DNA of 64,000 nt, from contig RPFO01000213.1 of NCBI GenBank assembly GCA_009746045.1, forward strand, positions 2,910,837 through 2,974,836. The letters run 5' to 3'. The stretch comes from Mesostigma viride (taxonomy: Eukaryota > Streptophyta > Mesostigmatophyceae > Mesostigmatales > Mesostigmataceae). The position numbers were made by a program, and so were the translations under genes. This document shows, one piece after another, positions 34,392 through 45,082 of the stretch (positions within the stretch are counted from its first letter, which is position 1; the number at the start of each line of letters is the position of its first letter). The notes beneath the pieces were generated by a model. The model saw only the letters and a program-made list of their open reading frames with translations, searched no databases and was not told where the DNA came from.

Positions 34392-37300
34392 TCAAAAGTC
34401 TTCCTCAGACTCATCACTGGTTTGATACCCATCATCCTCATCAGTATTCTCATCATCTGTCTCCCTATAGTTCACATCAGCACGCAGTCTCCCACTCGAC
34501 CGCGTTCCCACAGATTGTGGTGGCACCGTTGCCGGAGCAGAACTTGGACCTGCCTCCGGGGCATCAGTCCCCTTGCGCTTTGTGCCTGGCCCAGCCCTTG
34601 GCGCTGCAGGTGCCTTGCCCTTGCCAAGGGGTGGCTTGGGTGCTTTGGTTTGACCCGCCTTCTTCTTCTTCTTCTTCGTCGTCGTCTTCTCGACAGTCTC
34701 CGCCGGCACTTCATCATCAGGGATATCAAGCACAGGCAGAGGATCCCAATCAGCCTCGAGGGAGCGCGTCACAACATTACTCAAAGGGCCCTGCGCGTCA
34801 TTGACCATGTTCCACGGCAGCTTGGCTGGAATCACCACCATTTCAGGCGCAAACGACTTGTCGACCACATACCCCACTGAACTGACCGATGTTGGCAAAA
34901 CAAACTTGGGGCTACGTGGGGCGTCGGCACTGCTGATCACAATCAACCTCTCACTAGGAAGGTGAGCGACATGACCAGGGTCGAAAAGCTCAACCCTCAG
35001 CACCAACTGCTTGGGCCATTCTACAGTAGGTGCAACTAGGGTCGTCTGCAAAATGTGCGTGATTACCCCAAACCCCAACTCACGATCCGGCCCATGGTAT
35101 GCAATCCCAGAATTACGGTGCCGAATGGCTTGTGTATTGTCGGCATGCTCGGTACGGTAGTTGAAGCCGTACATTCTGACTTTGTCAAATTCATCCGCAC
35201 ATTGGTTCACGCCTGCCACAGCTGCCTTGATGCGCTCAGGCACCAGAGGCGCCTCGTTCAATGCAGCCCAATGCTGCACGTAACCCAACTCCTTGCAGTA
35301 GTGCGCCCTGCATACAGAACATGCATGCAAGCACAATAGCAGGTACACAACAGCGTTACTATGGTCAACAATTAAGTTTGAGGGCCAAAAATGCAAAGCT
35401 TGTCATCACCAAAACACTCAAACAGCTGGACTACTATGCAAAAAACAACGTATGGAGTCCGCATCCGCAAAGCCTGATAAACTTTAACTAGCAAATGTCC
35501 AAAACCAGGGGCGAGCTTACCAGTACTCCTGGTCACCATTCTTCTCCGGATCGGTGTAAGTCGCGCGCTGCAGTGCATCCCCCACCAACAGCGCCCGCAC
35601 CTCCTCAAGCTCGCCTGAAGAAAAGCGGTAATGATTTTGGCGTCGGCGGCGGCCCAGCTCAACCATGCGCGAGGGGTCGGTGGTCAAAACATCCCAAACG
35701 TAGTACTTGCTCTTAATCTGCACAATGTGACATCAGATGCACCCACACATGGAGGGAAAAAGAAGACATGCTATCAGAAAGGATGCATGGCAAGAAAAAA
35801 CCAAGCAAAACTGCAAACGACTCAACCGAACAAAAAAAAATCACAATCAAAACAATCATATACAGTGAGAAACTACTTACCCCGGTCTGCTCATGGATGA
35901 AGTATGACAGGTACGTCAGCTCCTCGAACTCGTTGAATGAACGCTGGATGGACTTCTCCACATTTACATTAGACATATGGCCCGCTGTGACCGCCTGCAT
36001 CTCACGCTCACCCCAGGCCATGTTCCGACCGTCAGGAAGGCCGAGCTCGGATAGCTGGGCTGCCAAATGTGTTGCAGCATGCATTGAGCGGGACATTTCA
36101 CTGGCGGGAATCACCCGCTCCATGGCCACCTGACCGCACCATCATCTTCCCTACTTCATCGAGCTGCCCCTGCGTTAAAACACGGCCGCTGAAGGCACAG
36201 TCCCAGGCTGCGGAAGCTTCAAGGAACGCGCTCCGTGCGCGCGGATGCAAACGACCGCGCAGCAAAACCGGCAGATACTTGCACCAATAAACAATCTTAT
36301 CGTGGGTCTTGGCCTTGTGCTCTGGCTTCCCTTGCGCCAGCAGCCCAACGATGTTTCCCGTGAAGCAGTCTGGCAAGGACATGTTGATGTGCCTCTCAAG
36401 ATCTGCATAAAAGAACATGCCCACATAAAATAGCAACACAAACTGTGAGATTTAAGCCACATCTTTTAACGGAAAACACTTAATTAAACATGCAACCAAC
36501 TGTAAACAGCTAACAACAGGAGAAGTGAGAGTTAGCTTCAGACATTTTGATCCATTTAATAACCAAGGATTAAGTAGCTACAAGGACATGCATTGAAATG
36601 GAAAAGTCTTTTAATGAACGAGCACTTGGAATAAGCATTCTGTTGAAATAAACTTTTATAAGCAGCATGGACTATGAAATCATAACCATGCTCAGCCGCA
36701 CAACTCACCACAGATCTCGTTCTTCTCGCTCTTGGACAGCTGAAAAGCTGGCTGAGTGCCCTTGTACTTGACTGTGGTCTTCTCCGTTCCATCAGCAGCA
36801 ACCGTTGTGGTCTCCTCCTTGGTCATCCACAAGTCAGGGCTCAGATTGAGATCCTTGAGGCGATGCCGTACCGACCTGGTGGCAGCTTCACCTGCATGTG
36901 CACGTACCCAAATACGCAACCATAAAAACACATAAAAAAAAGTTTAGTAAGTTCCTTTTGGCCATAAGGTGGCATGCGTGCAGCAAACTTCCAAGACTAA
37001 AAATACCAGACAGTTCAACAATGACAAAAATCAAATATCTTACCACTCGTGCAATTCCCGAGGCGAAGGAAGAAATTCGAAGCCAGGTGGAACTCGTCAA
37101 TGGCATTCCGGCATTGCAGGGCTGGCCAGTACGGAAGCCGCGAAAAGGCCTCAGGTAGGCGCTCGTTGTCCTCACAATGGTTCAGATATTCATCATAAGT
37201 CATGTCACCCGGGTCGGGCTGCGTGGTAACACGACGTGGGTCAGTGTCAGGGAGCATGCGGTCATTGCCCAGGAATACAATCTTGCCCTTTGAAAAATAC

Positions 37301-38586
37301 GTCCCCTTCCACTTTGGGCCATGTTTTAAACACCCGTCATACCCTGCATCCGGCATGTTGATCAGCTTTGCAAATGCGGGATAGTCATGCATGGTCATCA
37401 GCAGCACCACACGTATGAATGCAGTTTGGAACTCCCCCTTGGCGTCGTCAAGTACATCACATATATAAAACCCTTTGAAAAGCTCTATTAGCTCGTCTAC
37501 GAATAGGTCCAAGAAGATGCGCATCTTTTGGGGGGCTCGCCCTCGGTGTGCTCCCACCAGGAGGACCATGGGGCAGAAATGCTTGTTGATGTGGGCCCAC
37601 TCAGGCAGATTGAAAAAACAGACCATGCATGCGGCCAGCAGGAATATGTGTCCAGCCAGTAGCGAGGGCATACACCGTCAAAGCAGCATCCGATGAAAAG
37701 ATTTCTCGGATCAGATGCAAGCTCAGGGAACAAGTCCAAAAGCCGCTGCCAGGCCCTTGTATCTGCACTCAGGGACGCACAAGAAAACAGTTCAAACCAA
37801 GGAAAAAAGCAAACATGCACGCAAAACTTAGTCCAGGTGCCTTGCTGCACGAGCCAGAGCCACAAATCAGCATACCTTGAGGATCAACAGCAGCGGTGCA
37901 CAAGAACAAGCTTTCAAGGGAAATATTTTTTAAAAAAGGGACATTAAAAAAGCGGAAACGACAGCGCCAAACTGACCTTTAATCCCGTGGATCTTCTTCT
38001 GCGGGTGGTCAGGCTCTTTGCTTCGGTTCTCCGCCGCGTACCTAAATGCTTTGGCCATCACCGGTATTCTGAAAAGGCCCCTGATCCGGTCCTTCAGGGA
38101 AAACTTGCGAACCTGCCGATGCGGTCTGGTGGTCACAACCGTCTCTCCACTCCGGTCTTCATAGGTCTCATACCGGTTCAGCTTGCAAACGGGGCATTGC
38201 TTTACAGTCTTGTCTTTATACAGATACTCGTCGCATGGGCACGCATCGTACACTTGGTAACCCAGCCCTAAATTATTCATCACAGACTTTGCCTTGGCCA
38301 CCGACGCTGGAAACTGGTTGCCCGGTGGTAGTATGTCAGAGAAAAACTTAAAGAGCTCATCGGCAAACACGGCGGATGCGCTGTTCTTGCCAAGCAGAGA
38401 CAGGAGTTCCAAAGACGTGGCGAGGGCCATCTTAGACGACCCGGGATAGAGGGGTGTGTCCGCACGAATGCTTTGCACAGTTTCCTCGAAATTGCGGGCA
38501 AAATCACGGGCCTCCTGCTCAGGCCCGCCATCGGCAGGCATGCCACCCATCATGTAGTCATCGACAGACCCGTGCATGCTCGCCAT
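34392..38586 (-). CDS. CACTA transposase, TNP2 family, six exons
   Basis: Exons on the minus strand: 38586-37977, 37762-37044, 36891-36709, 36402-35881, 35717-35521 and 35307-34392. All junctions are GT–AG and joined codons keep the frame. Total is 3,147 nt, about 1,049 codons. Exon 1 has the cysteine signature YQVYDACPCDEYLYKD...CPVCKLNRY of TNP2 transposases. Exon 2 carries the core: FPELASDPRNLFIGCCFDGV, FNLPEWAHI, FYICDVLDD, MTMHDYPAFAKLI. The last exon ends in a Lys-rich run and an acidic tail. Two frame faults remain, a one-base loss near 37600 and a one-base gain near 36130, which cancel in length. The ATG follows directly after an AG, suggesting a 5' UTR intron. The protein should cut and rejoin element ends in the nucleus. 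Confidence 0.85.
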
Positions 38587-39739
38587 CTGGAACCGATAAA
38601 ACAAGTTAAACAACAAGGCTGAAAACGTGTGAGAGGGCCTGCATCAAGTCAAGATGATGCAGGCCCTCCCACCCTACGTCATGATGGCTGCCCGAGCTAC
38701 CTACATTCCAGAAGGAAGATGGTCAATCAGTCATGATGGCGGCACTGTCGCTATGGCTGTCCTTAGCGCAGGTCTCCCAAATTGTAAGGTAGATACACCG
38801 TGTGGTTGTTGTCCCGGTTGCGTGAGAAGGCCCAAACCTCGTGCGAAGGTCCAAACGGTGCAGTGTCGTGTGGCCGTTGCTAAGGTAAGAGATCCGATTT
38901 TTTTTAACAATAAAATTAGTTTTAAAACAAGGCAGCCGCATACTGTATGTGACGAGCCTGGCACCACCGCGACGTGTTTCACTCTGGTGAATGGAATGAG
39001 ATTCCTGCCGGCAAAATACAACGACTAGGATCCAACAAGATCAATCTCTGAACGTCCAGATTTTTTTTGCGTCGCGCAATAGAGTTTTGGTCGATAGCAA
39101 AGAAGCGCTTCCGTACTAGACGAATTTAGATAAATTAGTGTGGGTGGTTCCGCTTACAGCACTGTTGATAGCAGCTGATTTAGACCAATTAGTCATTCCG
39201 GTGTGCTGAAACAAACTTGGACCAACTAAGGAGAGACGTGAGATGTCAGGCACGATATTCTTAGTTTTTTCCAATCATAATGATTTCTTCACAGTTACGA
39301 AACAGGCGTGGGAATAAGTAAGCGTTGGATAGCACGCGCTGTAAGATAGTGACCTTGCTTGAGTGACTGACGGTTGCGAAGGTACCAAAGGTTCCGAATC
39401 CGATTCCCTCCAGGCAATTGCGTCAGCCGCTGCATGTGCCCAGGGACCACTTTTGCCGCAATTTCGAATTTCCGGCGCGGTGAGCTTTTTTTGGCCGTCC
39501 GATTTTCGCAGTGCAAGATTCCTTGCACGTTGCGCCTGCTGTTGGCAGTGGCCGCGCCAACTGCCAACAGCCAAGGCAACTGCAAACGACAAAGAACTTG
39601 GAAAGGCGCGGTGTTTGAAAACCTCCATCGCGTCTTGCTCCTCCACTGGAAGTTAACAGGAAGCTCTGAAATTTGACACTGGAGATTTGATCGTGAGATG
39701 GTGATTCTGATGCTGTGCTCGTGAGATGGTGATTCTAGG
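38587..39739. promoter_or_regulatory. Divergent intergenic region of the two CACTA genes
   Basis: About 1.15 kb between the transposase start and the second gene, presumably with both promoters. It holds a GTTGGCAGT...ACTGCCAAC inverted repeat near 39540-39570 and a 20-bp tandem (CGTGAGATGGTGATTCT) at about 39691-39737 just before the second gene. No ORF I can support. Confidence 0.45.
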
Positions 39740-42700
39740 ATGGGCAAACATCATCCGCAGCCTGTACAGGTAGCTTCCGATGAGGTGAAGAAGCGATTCT
39801 TGCAGAACAAGTTCTTGGAGGAGGGGCAGCCCAAAGTTTGCGTCAGTCCCCTAGAATATCGGTCAACGCTGCGCAGGCAGATCGCCGTCCTGAGCGAGCG
39901 TTATCTCGCGCCGGGGATTGTTAGAAAATACCAGGACGAGAACCATTTCCAGGCCTGCGTTGCCCGTTTGCTCGTAATTTGTCCTTGGGCTGGGGCGCTG
40001 GCAGCGTCAGAGTTTCAGGCTGCAAAAGCTACTTATGCAGCCAGTCTAGAAAAGTTCAAGACAGGAAATCGGAAGCAACCGCCCCTCGAACCGACACAGT
40101 TGACAGCCGCCCAGTACATTGCATGAGGCGCAGTGGTCCCGATAACTCTCAAACCACAAGGACAAGAATGTGAAGAGTCCTAGTGACGATGACGACAATG
40201 AGGGTCCCCCACGGAAGATGAGGAAAAAACAAGCGAAAGAGCGGGTCAGCACAGTCAATGCCGACTCGCCCACCGGCAGCAGCCGGCAGCCTCTGAGTTC
40301 CCTGACGAACATCGTCGCTTTCGAGAATGCCGCCAAGGTAAATTTTGCTATTCGAAAATCTTTTGTTTTATTTATCGTTTGCTGGTGGCCAGCGCCGCCA
40401 GTGTCATAATTATTTAATGAAACTACCAATGCGTCAGTGTACCTGGCCCCTCAGTGTACTCGCTGAAGCATTAACTCCCCTTCATTTCGTATCAATGCTC
40501 TCTTGTGCAGACCGACGAGATCAAGCCGATGGACATCCAAACGACGCAGAACGACCACATCGAAAGGCTCGAGCGCGAGCTAGCTGGCGGAGGCGAAAAT
40601 GCGGAGGGCTGCAGCGGCCACCGCAGGGCCCCCAGCTCAGCCGTTGATGCAGAAATCAGCCGCGGGGCCCACTATTTTCATCACGCCACCACTCCCGCCA
40701 GCAGCCTTTGCTGCTAGCAAAGCGAAGGAGTGCCTCATTGCAGTCCAAGATGGTCCATCTGCCAAGGCTGCTTTTGTACCGGCCGTGAAGAAGGTGGAAA
40801 ATTCTGCCCGCAAGGAGGGGGGTGAGGGTGACCAGGTGGGAAAGAAGATGGGCGAGACGGCGGCCGGGGAGATGGCGGAAAAGAAGGTGGCCGGGACGGG
40901 GGGAAAGAAGGCGGGCGAGGTGGGGGGAAAGAAGGCGGGCGAGGTGGGGGGAAAGAAGGCAGACGGCAAGGCGAGTGAGGTGGCGGGCGACAAGGCAGGC
41001 AACCTGGCGGCCCAGAAAGGGGGCAAGAAGGCAGCCAAGCAGGCAGAAGGCTCCCCCCCTCTTGACCTGGGCCTGCAACATTTTCTTGCTGCGCTTTCTA
41101 CCAAGGCCACGGTGCGGGATCCACCGGCACAACCAGAGGTTGGCCTTTTTGTGGCCCAGCGCTACCTTCTGGTTCTGCCGGACGAGCCGAGCTCGATCAT
41201 TTGGGAGATCGGCAAGATACAAGCGCACAATCCACGGAAAAAGAAAAGTCCGTGGGAAATCAAGTTTGTGGATTATTCCGGGCATGCAGACAGCTGTCTA
41301 CATACAATGCTCCCCTGGACAATTTGCCGCAGGGTGGAGATAGCAAGGAGCTGCATGCCTGGGTGGTCCTGGACAATGTTGTCCAGGATGACCTCGTCAA
41401 CTACGGCAAAGTCAAGCGCCGCCAGTGGTACGCCAAGTGCCAGGTCAAGGCAGAGGAAGAGCGTCAGCTAAAGAAGCAAGAAAAGAAGAAGAAGAGGATG
41501 GCAGACGAGGAGGAGGGTGGGGACAGTGAGGGGGAGGAGGCGGAGGACGGGAGGGAGGCGGAGACGGAGGGGGGAGCAGAGGTCAAAGCCAAGGCCAAAG
41601 CGGAGGCGAACTCCAAAGCCGAGCCGGAGGCCAAGGCCAAAGCACAGGTGGAGGCTCAGGCCAAAGCGCAGGCGGAGGCCAAGGCCAAAGCGCAGGCGGA
41701 GGCCAAGGCCAAAGCGGAGGCCAAAGCGGAGGCGGAGGCCAAGGCCAAAGCGGAGGCGGAGGCCAAGGCCAAAGCGGAGGCGGAGGCCAAAGCCAAAGCG
41801 GAGGCGGAGGCCAAGGCCAAGGCCAAAGCGGACAGCATGGGGTTTTCTAAGGACCAGGGTAGCGATGGGGCCGTTGCCTCGGGGGGGGGGGCGCTGCCGT
41901 GCAACTTCACATCGCCACTTCATGCAATGCGGCAGCCTGCTTTCTGGGATGCTGAACCACCAGAGCCGCCAGCCCTGACGGAAGCGGAGGTGGAATTGGC
42001 AAGGCTGGAGGCGTTGATCATGAGGCAAAAGGCCCTTGTTCAGCGGCAAAGGAATGCTGATGTCTCGATGTCAAGTCACACGATGACAGCAACATCGGTA
42101 GGTGCTCACAGAGTTGCGGTTGTCAGAGTTTTTTTTTTTTATCGTCGTTGATCTGCATGAAATGAATTTATGAATGTGCTAGTATGTTGTGTGAGAGTTG
42201 TGTATTCAGCGCCATCAAATGGTTTTCCGATATCTTGTTTCCATTTCTTTGCAGGTTGACTGGACGCGCCAAGAGAGAGCCATGGGGCGCCATGCTGGTG
42301 ATGACTCAGACAGTGATGATGACAGTGTGGGCTCTTCCGGGGTGTCCTCACCACTCAAGGTATTTTGGTTTCGGTTACAGTACTCGTGTTGTTTTTTAGT
42401 TTACATAAGAATGTGTGTGCAAGGGAAATTTGTTGTTGCATTCTTTGTGACATCTGCTATACCTGTTCCAATGAGGGCATGCAGAGGCATTAATCATTTA
42501 TTCCATCAATCATACAAAGGGAGCGGTTGCAGGGGGTAAATCTTTTTTGGGTGTTGGGGGCAGGCATCAGTTTTTTTTTTTTTTTAGGGGCGGCAGGCAT
42601 CTTTCATTTAATTTTTTGATTGATATGGCCGGGGGCAGGCAGGTAAGGTTATTGTTCCTTACTTTTCAGTGGGGAAGTGAATGGGTATTATTTTTCATTG

Positions 42701-43029
42701 GGGCACCCCACCACATCCATTTATGCATGCCACCCCACCACATTTATGTAGGCAAGGAATTGTCAAGGAAGCAAGGTAGGGGTTTTGTGCACAGGTACAT
42801 AGGTTAGCTCCTCGTTTCTTCATGCTAGCCTTCTGGATGTGATGTTTTTGTGGTGCAGAAGCTCGGGATGCCAACAAAGTGGGAATCATTGACGAGTAAG
42901 GAGCTCAAGATATCAAGGAGACAACCAGCGCAGGCCAGAAAGCGGGAGAATCCGGACCATGGTCGCTCGAGCCTGCCGTTATCTTGTCCGCGTGTTCGAG
43001 TCGTTCAGGATGATGAAGATGAATGGTGA
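39740..43029 (+). CDS. Second CACTA gene (TnpA-like position), four exons
   Basis: Exons 39740-40337, 40511-42097, 42255-42359 and 42859-43029, all phase 0 with GT–AG introns. The N-terminus is globular (LSERYLAPGIVRKYQDENHF). Then comes a basic stretch, Lys/Gly repeats (about 40850-41040), a domain containing VAQRYLLVLPDEPSSIIWEI and KFVDYSGH, and a long coiled-coil-like Ala/Lys/Glu run (41580-41835). Serine/acidic and Arg-rich C-terminal exons end at DEDEW. Frame faults are seen near 40110, 40160, 40590 and 41270. No DNA-binding family is recognised. By position it should be the accessory protein that binds the subterminal repeats; that is inferred. Confidence 0.6.
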
Positions 43030-43175
43030 TGGAAATGTGTATCCTTGTGCATTGAAATTATGGCTGGCTTACGTGTAGAGCGACTAGATGACCTAGACGG
43101 TGGGGCCGGAAACAGCATGCTTGATCAGGGCGTGTGTTTCGAGCCTAACTGGCCGGGAGTGTCTAGTGGTGAGCA
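43030..43175 (+). other. 3' flank of the second CACTA gene
   Basis: Non-coding DNA between the stop codon and the Copia insertion; the gene's poly(A) region may have been displaced by the insertion. Confidence 0.4.
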
Positions 43176-43180
43176 CCATT

Positions 43181-43781
43181 TGTTATATTGTGGGCTCGCA
43201 GTCACATAAAGTATTGGAATTTGGTTATGCTCGGAATTGGCTAAGTCCGGAGGTCAGCCGGCAGCGCCGCGCTGAGGTTTATTTGCTGGGCCGGCGGTCA
43301 GTGGGAATTTATGTGTACGGTCAGGCAACGGGTCGTAGGTTCTGGCTGTGGGCTATTTTGGGTTCTGGCCATTACCGTTCGTTCCGTGGGCAACCTTGGT
43401 TCCGTACCGTTTGTCCAGGCATGCAGTGGGGAGGATCTCGGTTGCGGTGCGTTATGTTGTGGAGTGTCGTTTGGGAATTATGTTGGTGTATTTCGGTTGG
43501 TTTGTACTTGGGTACGTTCTCAGGCCCACGCCGTTGCTCAGCGTTGGGTGAAGCCACAGAGCTACTCGCAGTGATGACCTACAGCGGAGCATTGAGTCAA
43601 AGCTGTTTGGCGGCGTGAAAGGCCGACACGCAGGAGAAAGCTTTGAATCACGTTGCAGCAAATGCTGTCAATGGCCGACGTTGTCGACATGTCCGGGGCT
43701 GGGCGCTGAGCGAGTAATCTATTTTGTTACGTCTTTTTATTATTCGGAAATACAATACACTTAAAGAATTTTATTTTAACA
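43181..43781 (+). repeat. 5' LTR of Copia-1
   Basis: 601 bp, TG...CA ends, about 99.3% identical to 49497-50098 by eye. It contains the promoter for the gag-pol transcript. The first bases inside (43782 on, TGTACTAGGTTGGGGCC) should be the primer site, but they do not start with TGG and I cannot name the tRNA. Confidence 0.95.
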
Positions 43782-43818
43782 TGTACTAGGTTGGGGCCGT
43801 AATTTTACAGCATAAAAC

Positions 43819-45046
43819 ATGGCAGCGTCAGCTGGGAGAAAACGGAAAGCAATTCATAGTGATCCGTCGACATGGGCCGCTGACCTACGAGCTGAAAAGG
43901 ATCTGTTAGAACTATTTCGAAAGCGTGTGGAACCCTTGCTAGCGACGCACCCACGCTCGTAGTGCGTGACTATATAGAGAGAATAGAGGCTTTTCTGAAG
44001 GACCATGGTGAGAAGATCAGCAGTGTTTATTCGCTTTTCCGAGATGCCGGTTTGCTGAGCTGCGACAATTTCATTCTCGCATTTACTCTTCGAGCATGCA
44101 AGGATGAGAAGGTAAAACGGCGTCACATCCCAGGTAAGCTGCGTGAGGCGTTGTTGGAGTCGAAGGAGGGCACGACCTCTAGGCTATGCAGCATTTACAC
44201 CTGGGTGCCACAACGGCCTTACTCACTCGATTTACTCAGCCTTCGCAATTTGCGGAATGAGTCTGTGCTCAATGGACTAGAGGTGTCTGAGACAGCGGTG
44301 ATAGACCGTTACGTGAGGATGGCCAAGGACCTGAATTTCCAGACTGTGATGGGAGCCCTGCGTGCAGGCCAAGCCAAGGATGACCTTACCAAGGCAATAG
44401 AGATCATTACCGGCCTGGTAGAAGGGGAGGAGAGGGACATGATTGCACAGCTGAGAGCCCAGGGCAAGCTGACCGAGTCTGGGTTGATGGCCCCTGCCCC
44501 TCCCCCAGCCGCTCCCAATTCTGTGCCCCTCCCTGCACCCTCTGTGCCAAGCACTGTTACCCTGCCAAGCCACAGGATGCAACGGGCAAGGTTGCCGGTG
44601 TCAACAACAGCAAGCCTGCTGGAGTAGGCAACGGTGGCAAGCAGCGTGGTGGAGGCCGTGCCCGTGGTGGCGGGCGCGGTGGCAGACGTGGGCTGTGGCA
44701 GGGCAGGCCATTGGTGCAGCAGCAGAGACAGCAGCAGCATTATGCCCCAGCACAGCAGGCAGGACAGCCGCATTATGCTTCACAGCCGCCGCAGCCGCAG
44801 CAGCAGTTTGCACAGCAGCAGCAACAGCGGCAGCCACAGAGGCAGGAGTCTGGTGCATGCTTCATATGCGGGAGAAAGGGTCACCTGGCACGCACATGCT
44901 ACAATAGGCACGCTGACAGCATGCCAGCTCGCAGCAATAGCAATGCACAGGGCCCTGCCGTGTGTAACCGCTGCAAGCAGCCAGGACACTTTGCACGTGA
45001 CACGCACCTGTGCCCGGCGGCCCAGAGTGGGGGCCGTAGGCAGTGA
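43819..45046 (+). pseudogene. Copia-1 Gag, ending in a UGA in frame with Pol
   Basis: Starts at the ATG 43819 (MAASAGRKRKA), 37 bp after the LTR. Two apparent one-base losses (about 43950 and 44565) move the frame to that of the zinc-knuckle part, which is open to 45043. Helical capsid-like middle (FLKDHGEKISSVYSLFRDA, VIDRYVRMAKDLNFQTV), a Gly/Arg patch, a Gln-rich stretch, then two knuckles: CFICGRKGHLARTC (CX2CX4HX4C) and CNRCKQPGHFARDTHLC (CX2CX4HX7C, unusual). It ends CAG TGA CTAG at 45041-45050, and Pol continues in the same frame. Confidence 0.8.
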
Positions 45047-45050
45047 CTAG
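45044..45050 (+). promoter_or_regulatory. Candidate stop-codon readthrough site UGA-CUAG
   Basis: The Gag stop UGA is followed directly by CUAG, and the downstream frame is open into Pol without another stop. UGA followed by CUAG is the best-known efficient readthrough context in eukaryotes. This would give a Gag-Pol fusion at a low ratio. Confidence 0.6.
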
Positions 45051-45082
45051 GGTCCGGTGGTGAGGGTGAGGCAGCTGGTGAT

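Noticed and set aside
41468-42049. Minus-strand ORF with LRLRFGLGL repeats
   Set aside because: Antisense of the Ala-Lys-Glu repeat in the second CACTA gene.
43100-43618. ORFs of 172 and 142 aa in the two Copia-1 LTRs
   Set aside because: Identical because LTRs are repeats; no motif, and no reason to expect an LTR-encoded protein.
43950-44570. Programmed -1 frameshifting within Copia-1 Gag
   Set aside because: Neither break has a slippery heptamer, and both lie inside Gag rather than at the Gag-Pol border; simple base losses are more likely.
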